A stretch of 64,000 nt of DNA. Source: Croceimicrobium sp965656185. Lineage in GTDB: Bacteria; Bacteroidota; Bacteroidia; Flavobacteriales; Schleiferiaceae. The notes under the pieces are model-generated. The model searched no databases and had not been told where the DNA came from. It worked only from the letters and a program-made list of their open reading frames with translations. The position numbers and the translations under genes are program-made. The DNA lies in assembly GCA_965656185.1 (NCBI GenBank), contig CBFHJH010000002.1, positions 318,705-382,704 on the forward strand, in the 5' to 3' direction. Of the stretch, positions 60,788-64,000 are shown piece after piece (the stretch's first letter is position 1; each line of letters starts with the position of its first letter).

Positions 60788-61231
60788 ATGAGACAAATGA
60801 TCACTACCCTAGCAGTGGTGTTATTCGGTTTTACTGCTATGGCGCAGGAGCAACCGAAGAATCCCAATGCTGCCCAAATTGAATTTGAGACCGAAGTAAT
60901 TGACTATGGTCAGATCGAGAAAGGCGCCAATGGTGTTCGCGAATTTAAATTCACCAACACCGGTAAAGAGCCTTTAATTATTACCAATGCCCGTGGATCT
61001 TGCGGTTGTACCGTACCGAGCTGGCCTAAAGAGCCCATCGCTCCAGGTGAAAGTGGTGCCATTAAGGTTAAATACGATACGCAACGTGTTGGTCCTATCA
61101 ACAAAAGTGTAACCGTTAATACCAATGCTGCAACTCCTACCAAGGTATTGCGCATTAAAGGTCAAGTTAAGAAGCCCGAGCAAGTGAGGACTACTCCAGA
61201 AAGAGAGAAGACTTCTATGATGGCGAAATAA
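60788..61231 (+). CDS. DUF1573 secreted protein
   Basis: The 147-residue protein has a signal peptide (MRQMITTLAVVLFGFTAMAQ) and a single DUF1573 domain (about 28-125). Its core is IDYGQIEKGANGVREFKFTN then IITNARGSCGCTVPSWPKEP, where the SCGCT pair is the family mark, and PGESGAIKVKYDTQRVGPIN. The fold is an Ig-like (ASPM-SPD2-Hydin-like) beta sandwich, abundant in Bacteroidota envelopes; function is unknown. A charged tail (PEREKTSMMAK) follows. It is monocistronic, with its own promoter and terminator. Confidence 0.9.
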   Translation: MRQMITTLAVVLFGFTAMAQEQPKNPNAAQIEFETEVIDYGQIEKGANGVREFKFTNTGKEPLIITNARGSCGCTVPSWPKEPIAPGESGAIKVKYDTQRVGPINKSVTVNTNAATPTKVLRIKGQVKKPEQVRTTPEREKTSMMAK

Positions 61232-61245
61232 GCCCTTAGATATTC

Positions 61246-61287
61246 AAAAAAACCCTGTATGGTTGCAAAACTTACAGGGTTTTTTTA
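61246..61287 (+). terminator. Rho-independent terminator after the DUF1573 gene
   Basis: AACCCTGTA and TACAGGGTT pair around a 12-base loop, followed by seven or more Ts. Confidence 0.88.
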
Positions 61288-61341
61288 TGCTTATCGATAT
61301 CTGATTTACGTTAACTATTTTATGTTTTATTTAAAATTATA

Positions 61342-61349
61342 TACATTTG
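61342..61349 (+). promoter_or_regulatory. -7 box for the DUF2975/HTH pair
   Basis: TACATTTG matches TAnnTTTG and ends 12 bases before the ATG at 61362. The region upstream is very A/T-rich without a clear TTG. Confidence 0.5.
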
Positions 61350-61361
61350 GGGTAAAATTAA

Positions 61362-61907
61362 ATGATGGGTAGAAATTTGATTTTAAGTATAGCATTGGTC
61401 TTGGTGCGCTTGCTGCAGTTCCTGTTAGCGCTTAACCTATTAATATTATTGTATTTTTTATTTCAGCAATTGTTTAATGAGGAGCCTGGCTTCTCAGATT
61501 TATCCTGGTCTGCGAATATTAACTTTGATTCTAGTTTGAAAGTAGATCTCACGAAGCGATTTACGCCATTTGCTTTTTTCTATAATTTCTGTCAGAGTTT
61601 TTTTAGCAGTCTGCTTTATCTACTTGTCTCATTTCAAATCTTGCAGGTCCTCCGGTCGGTCCGCTCATTTAAGGCCTTTATTGAAGACAACGCAAAACGC
61701 TTCCGCTCTATCTCCGCTATGATCCTTGGCCTTTTCTTGATCAATATGATCGAGTTTCAATCCTACCTGGGCGAAGGAAAAGGCTTGTCAGAAGTTAGCT
61801 GGTCCTTTGAGATGCCTTACCTTATCTTTTTTATTTCTGCCTACGTATTGGCCGAGATTTTTAAAGAAGGCAAACGCCTCGCTGAGGAGCAAAACTTGAT
61901 CGTATGA
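61362..61907 (+). CDS. DUF2975 family membrane protein
   Basis: The 181-residue protein has four hydrophobic helices (about 6-36, 68-92, 113-130 and 148-166) with a periplasmic loop between the first two (about 37-66). The order and the final FEMPYLIFFISAYVLAEIFKEG segment fit DUF2975. Members of this family are almost always paired with a small Cro-like regulator, as here (4-bp overlap, 61904-61907). Two adjacent ATGs (61362 and 61365) are possible starts. The pair probably forms a regulator/membrane modulator unit; the signal is unknown. Confidence 0.82.
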   Translation: MMGRNLILSIALVLVRLLQFLLALNLLILLYFLFQQLFNEEPGFSDLSWSANINFDSSLKVDLTKRFTPFAFFYNFCQSFFSSLLYLLVSFQILQVLRSVRSFKAFIEDNAKRFRSISAMILGLFLINMIEFQSYLGEGKGLSEVSWSFEMPYLIFFISAYVLAEIFKEGKRLAEEQNLIV

Positions 61908-62107
61908 TACGAGTAGAATTAGACGTAATGCTGGCCCGAAGGAAAATGAAGCTGAAGGACCTTGCCCAGGCAGTGGGTATCTCGGTAACTAATTTATCCC
62001 TTTTAAAAACCGGTAAGGCCAAAGGGGTAAGATTCGAAACCTTAGCGGCTATTTGCTTGGCCTTAGATTGTCAGCCTGGCGATCTTTTGATCTACGAATC
62101 GCCTTGA
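61904..62107 (+). CDS. YozG-like Cro/CI-type transcriptional regulator
   Basis: The 67-residue helix-turn-helix protein consists of the XRE-type fold only: VELDVMLARRKMKLKDLAQA then VGISVTNLSLLKTGKAKGVR (the turn and recognition helix) and FETLAAICLALDCQPGDLLI. The VRFETLAAICLALDCQPGDLL ending is diagnostic of the YozG/HTH_26 subgroup that accompanies DUF2975 proteins. It probably represses its own operon. The ATG overlaps the previous stop by 4 bp, and the last 16 bp overlap the convergent deaminase gene. Confidence 0.92.
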   Translation: MIRVELDVMLARRKMKLKDLAQAVGISVTNLSLLKTGKAKGVRFETLAAICLALDCQPGDLLIYESP

Positions 62108-62607
62108 TCGAGTCGCTTGCGAAACTCTTCGCGCGAGTTGTGACCGAACATCCATAAGCCAAAGTCATCGAAGATCTGCTTGGCTTCTTTCTCTAGGAGT
62201 CCGCCAATGACTTCCGGTTTCGGGCCGAAATAGGGTGGGAAGTGATGCAGTTCTTCGTCTTCCATGATATTCCATTTACTATGGCCTCCCATAAAAGGTG
62301 AGGGAAGGGCATAAACTACCCGACTTACTTTATACTCCCGAGCCATAAAGGAACACATCGGGCAGGGTTCGCAATTAGAATACAAGGTGGCACCTTCTAA
62401 ATTAGAATGGCCTAATTTTTCATGCGCCTGATGAAGGGCAATAACCTCTGCGTGATCGGAAACTTTGCTGCTTGCTTTGTTTTCGGAAGCGCCGATAATC
62501 TCATCTTTCAGGACTACTAAACTACCAAATGGCGCATCCCCTCCCGCTACGCTTTTGGCAGACAGATCGATACATTCTTGTAAATAGATTAGGTCTTCCT
62601 TATCCAT
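62092..62607 (-). CDS. Nucleoside (guanine-type) deaminase
   Basis: The 171-residue protein belongs to the zinc-dependent cytidine/deoxycytidylate deaminase superfamily. Zinc ligands and the catalytic Glu are visible in DHAEVIALHQAH (HAE, about 52-54) and in CEPCPMCSFMAR (PCxxC, about 80-85). The extended C-terminal part (SPFMGGHSKWNIMEDEELHH) resembles guanine deaminases and related nucleoside deaminases more than the tRNA adenosine deaminase TadA. The substrate is therefore likely a free base or nucleoside. Its 3' end overlaps the regulator gene. Confidence 0.87.
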   Translation of the reverse strand: MDKEDLIYLQECIDLSAKSVAGGDAPFGSLVVLKDEIIGASENKASSKVSDHAEVIALHQAHEKLGHSNLEGATLYSNCEPCPMCSFMAREYKVSRVVYALPSPFMGGHSKWNIMEDEELHHFPPYFGPKPEVIGGLLEKEAKQIFDDFGLWMFGHNSREEFRKRLDQGDS

Positions 62608-62658
62608 ATTTCTTCCTTATTGAGTAGGCTAAGAAAGAGTATTTTTACAAAAAAAGGG

Positions 62659-63099
62659 ATGAAATACACTTCAGAAATAAAGATCGATTTGCCACGTGAG
62701 CAGGTAATTGCCTTATTCGATAATACTGAGAATACATATAAGTGGATGGATGGTTTACAATCGGTAGAGCATCTAGAGGGAGAGCCAGGTGAAGAGGGGG
62801 CACGTTCTAAAATGCGCTTTGAAATGGGGAAGCGTAGAATAGAGATGGTAGAAACCATTTTGCAAAGAGATTTCCCTGATCGTTTTAAAACGGCCTATGA
62901 TACTGCTGGGGTCTACAATGAAGTAGATAACCAATTTATCGATCAGGGCGAAGCTACCTTATATCGTACCGTGCATTACTTCCGCTTTGAGGGTTGGGGA
63001 ATGCGTATGATGGCTTTCTTGATGCCTGGGGCTTTTAAAAAGCAATCCATGACCTATCTAAAGAACTTCAAGGCCTTCGCCGAGCAAGCCGATGTATAA
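62659..63099 (+). CDS. SRPBCC-fold protein (polyketide cyclase/START-like)
   Basis: The start at 62659 (MKYTSEIKIDLPREQVIALF) gives 146 residues and the standard first strand of the SRPBCC fold; the frame extends to a TTG at 62620 that only adds unrelated residues. The pattern of strand, two short helices (PREQVIALFDNTENTYKWMD) and a long C-terminal helix (SMTYLKNFKAFAEQ) is that of a ligand-binding START-like cup. The ligand is unknown and no catalytic motif is visible. It overlaps the following GNAT gene by 8 bp. Confidence 0.8.
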   Translation: MKYTSEIKIDLPREQVIALFDNTENTYKWMDGLQSVEHLEGEPGEEGARSKMRFEMGKRRIEMVETILQRDFPDRFKTAYDTAGVYNEVDNQFIDQGEATLYRTVHYFRFEGWGMRMMAFLMPGAFKKQSMTYLKNFKAFAEQADV

Positions 63100-63586
63100 A
63101 ACGGCCCGAACATTAATTCATCCCCTCAGAAAAGAGGACCTACCACATGTTCTTAAAATGTATCAAGAACTAGATAGCAATCGCTATATCGGTCCCTTGA
63201 GGGATAAGGACCCGAGCTATTATCAAACCTTCTTAGAAAGAAAGTTGGCCGAGAACAAAGATGATCCAGGTTTTTTAGCTGTATATGAGCAGAAAACTCC
63301 GAATCGTTTCATTGGGACTATCAATGTAAATCTGTTTCAGGCTTTACAGATACCACAAGTGGGCGCTCATTTATCACGTAAGTATTGGAATAAAGGCTAT
63401 GCTAGTGAATTGATGCACTTTATGTTAGATCATGCCAAAAGGGTTAAAAAATGGTCTGAAGTACACGGCGTTTTCGAATCGGATCATGTGGTGTCCAAAA
63501 GCTTACTTGAAAAACTTTATTTTGAACCAAAGGAGCGGACAGAAGTTCAGGGAGTTAGTATTGAAATTTACTCGAAATCCCTATAA
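63092..63586 (+). CDS. GNAT-family N-acetyltransferase
   Basis: The 164-residue protein follows the RimJ/RimL-like GNAT layout: an N-terminal LIHPLRKEDLPHVLKMYQEL segment, a central GFLAVYEQ and RFIGTINV strand pair, and the acetyl-CoA region VGAHLSRKYWNKGYASELMHFML with the YWNKGYA version of the pyrophosphate-binding loop (about 117-123). The C terminus matches FxSDHVVSKSLLEKLYFEP. The substrate is unknown. It is coupled to the SRPBCC gene by an 8-bp overlap. Confidence 0.85.
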   Translation: MYKTARTLIHPLRKEDLPHVLKMYQELDSNRYIGPLRDKDPSYYQTFLERKLAENKDDPGFLAVYEQKTPNRFIGTINVNLFQALQIPQVGAHLSRKYWNKGYASELMHFMLDHAKRVKKWSEVHGVFESDHVVSKSLLEKLYFEPKERTEVQGVSIEIYSKSL

Positions 63587-63659
63587 TTCAATACTGCAAA
63601 GGGTTTGCTGATGTAAAATATTTTTTTACCTTCACCTCGGGAAGGGAATTTTAATAGAG

Positions 63660-63696
63660 AAATGGTCGGGCGAACTCTTTCCCCGGCCATTTTTTT
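63660..63696 (+). terminator. Rho-independent terminator after the SRPBCC/GNAT pair
   Basis: AATGGTCGGG and CCCGGCCATT pair (with one G-T wobble) around a loop of about eleven bases and are followed by seven Ts. It lies 75-110 bp after the GNAT stop. Confidence 0.75.
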
Positions 63697-63707
63697 AAAA
63701 AGAGAAA

Positions 63708-64000
63708 ATGATGCTAGTACGAATACTTGGTCTCGCAGTTTTCTTAATGGGGTTTAATCAAGCTTTGCAGGCTCAATTGGGATTTGCCGTAGCAAAATCG
63801 AAATCTGGATCTAGTTTAGATTATGCCCTGGTCATTAATGAAGGTTATCAAACCGAATACCTCGCTAAAGAAGACCTAAAAGCGAGGGGCTATCAAAGGG
63901 TTTACAATTTAAATGGAGGAACCGACCGCGGTCATAATTTACGCGGGGGCTATTATATTATAGTAAAGGCAGAGCGCAAGAATTACTTAGGCAAGAAGAT
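63708..64000 (+). CDS. Secreted protein, 3' truncated by the window edge
   Basis: An open frame of 97 complete codons starts at 63708 (two consecutive ATGs) and runs off the window. It encodes a signal peptide (VRILGLAVFLMGFNQALQAQ) followed by a beta-rich stretch (LGFAVAKSKSGSSLDYALVI, then GYQTEYLAKEDLKARGYQ). AGAGAAA precedes the ATG. No family is recognised from the visible part. The frame and signal peptide make it a real gene. Confidence 0.72.
   Translation, partial: MMLVRILGLAVFLMGFNQALQAQLGFAVAKSKSGSSLDYALVINEGYQTEYLAKEDLKARGYQRVYNLNGGTDRGHNLRGGYYIIVKAERKNYLGKK

Overview
The window is from a Bacteroidota genome, most likely a marine member of the Flavobacteriales (family-level guess only). 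Supporting signs: two giant secreted proteins with type IX secretion C-terminal sorting domains; lineage-typical families such as DUF4105, DUF5362, the long-form GAPDH, a GH3-serine hydrolase fusion, fused CcsB-CcsA and BshA; weak Shine-Dalgarno sequences; and repeated TAnnTTTG -7 boxes, the Bacteroidota promoter signature. There is no phage, IS element, CRISPR array, tRNA or rRNA in the window. One structural RNA, RNase P RNA, is present.

Layout. 1-4.4 kb: the 3' end of a MutS-family gene, a MATE exporter, a DUF4105 membrane protein, an Omp85-like barrel and a small GNAT protein. 4.8-17.7 kb: two tandem giant adhesin-like proteins (2055 and 2201 aa) built from fibronectin-III and jelly-roll-like modules with PKD and T9SS sorting domains. 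17.7-20.0 kb: a Smr-domain protein, 1.25 kb of repeat-rich non-coding DNA, rnpB and a 56-aa membrane miniprotein. 20.1-21.1 kb: trxB, reading away from the next block. 21.2-31.5 kb: seven tightly packed genes forming one apparent operon: membrane b-type cytochrome, FAD/Fe-S oxidoreductase, 20-heme cytochrome, 13-heme cytochrome, outer-membrane beta-barrel, OB-fold lipoprotein and the cytochrome c maturation factor CcsBA. 31.5-32.9 kb: non-coding DNA dominated by a degenerate array with a 21-22 bp period. 32.9-50.5 kb: mainly housekeeping genes (LOG-like hydrolase, uvrA, GH3 hydrolase, YwqK-like protein, bshA, SUI1-like factor, 2OG oxygenase, fused E1 dehydrogenase, xerD, aroQ, DUF5362 protein, PAS histidine kinase). 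50.5-60.7 kb: long-form GAPDH, the coupled set dapF-GNAT-heptaheme TPR cytochrome-mltG, an HtrA protease and valS. 60.7-64 kb: DUF1573 protein, DUF2975/HTH pair, nucleoside deaminase, SRPBCC protein, GNAT protein and the 5' end of a secreted protein cut by the window edge.

The most interesting block is 21.2-31.5 kb. The predicted parts can be joined into a continuous electron path: NAD(P)H to FAD to Fe-S cluster to heme b in the inner membrane, then 33 c-type hemes in the periplasm, then an outer-membrane barrel, with dedicated heme-attachment machinery at the end of the operon. This looks like a porin-cytochrome conduit, possibly for extracellular electron exchange; direction and substrate cannot be read from sequence. 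The second unusual structure is the phased 21.5-bp array at about 31.59-32.80 kb, which matches no element class I know.
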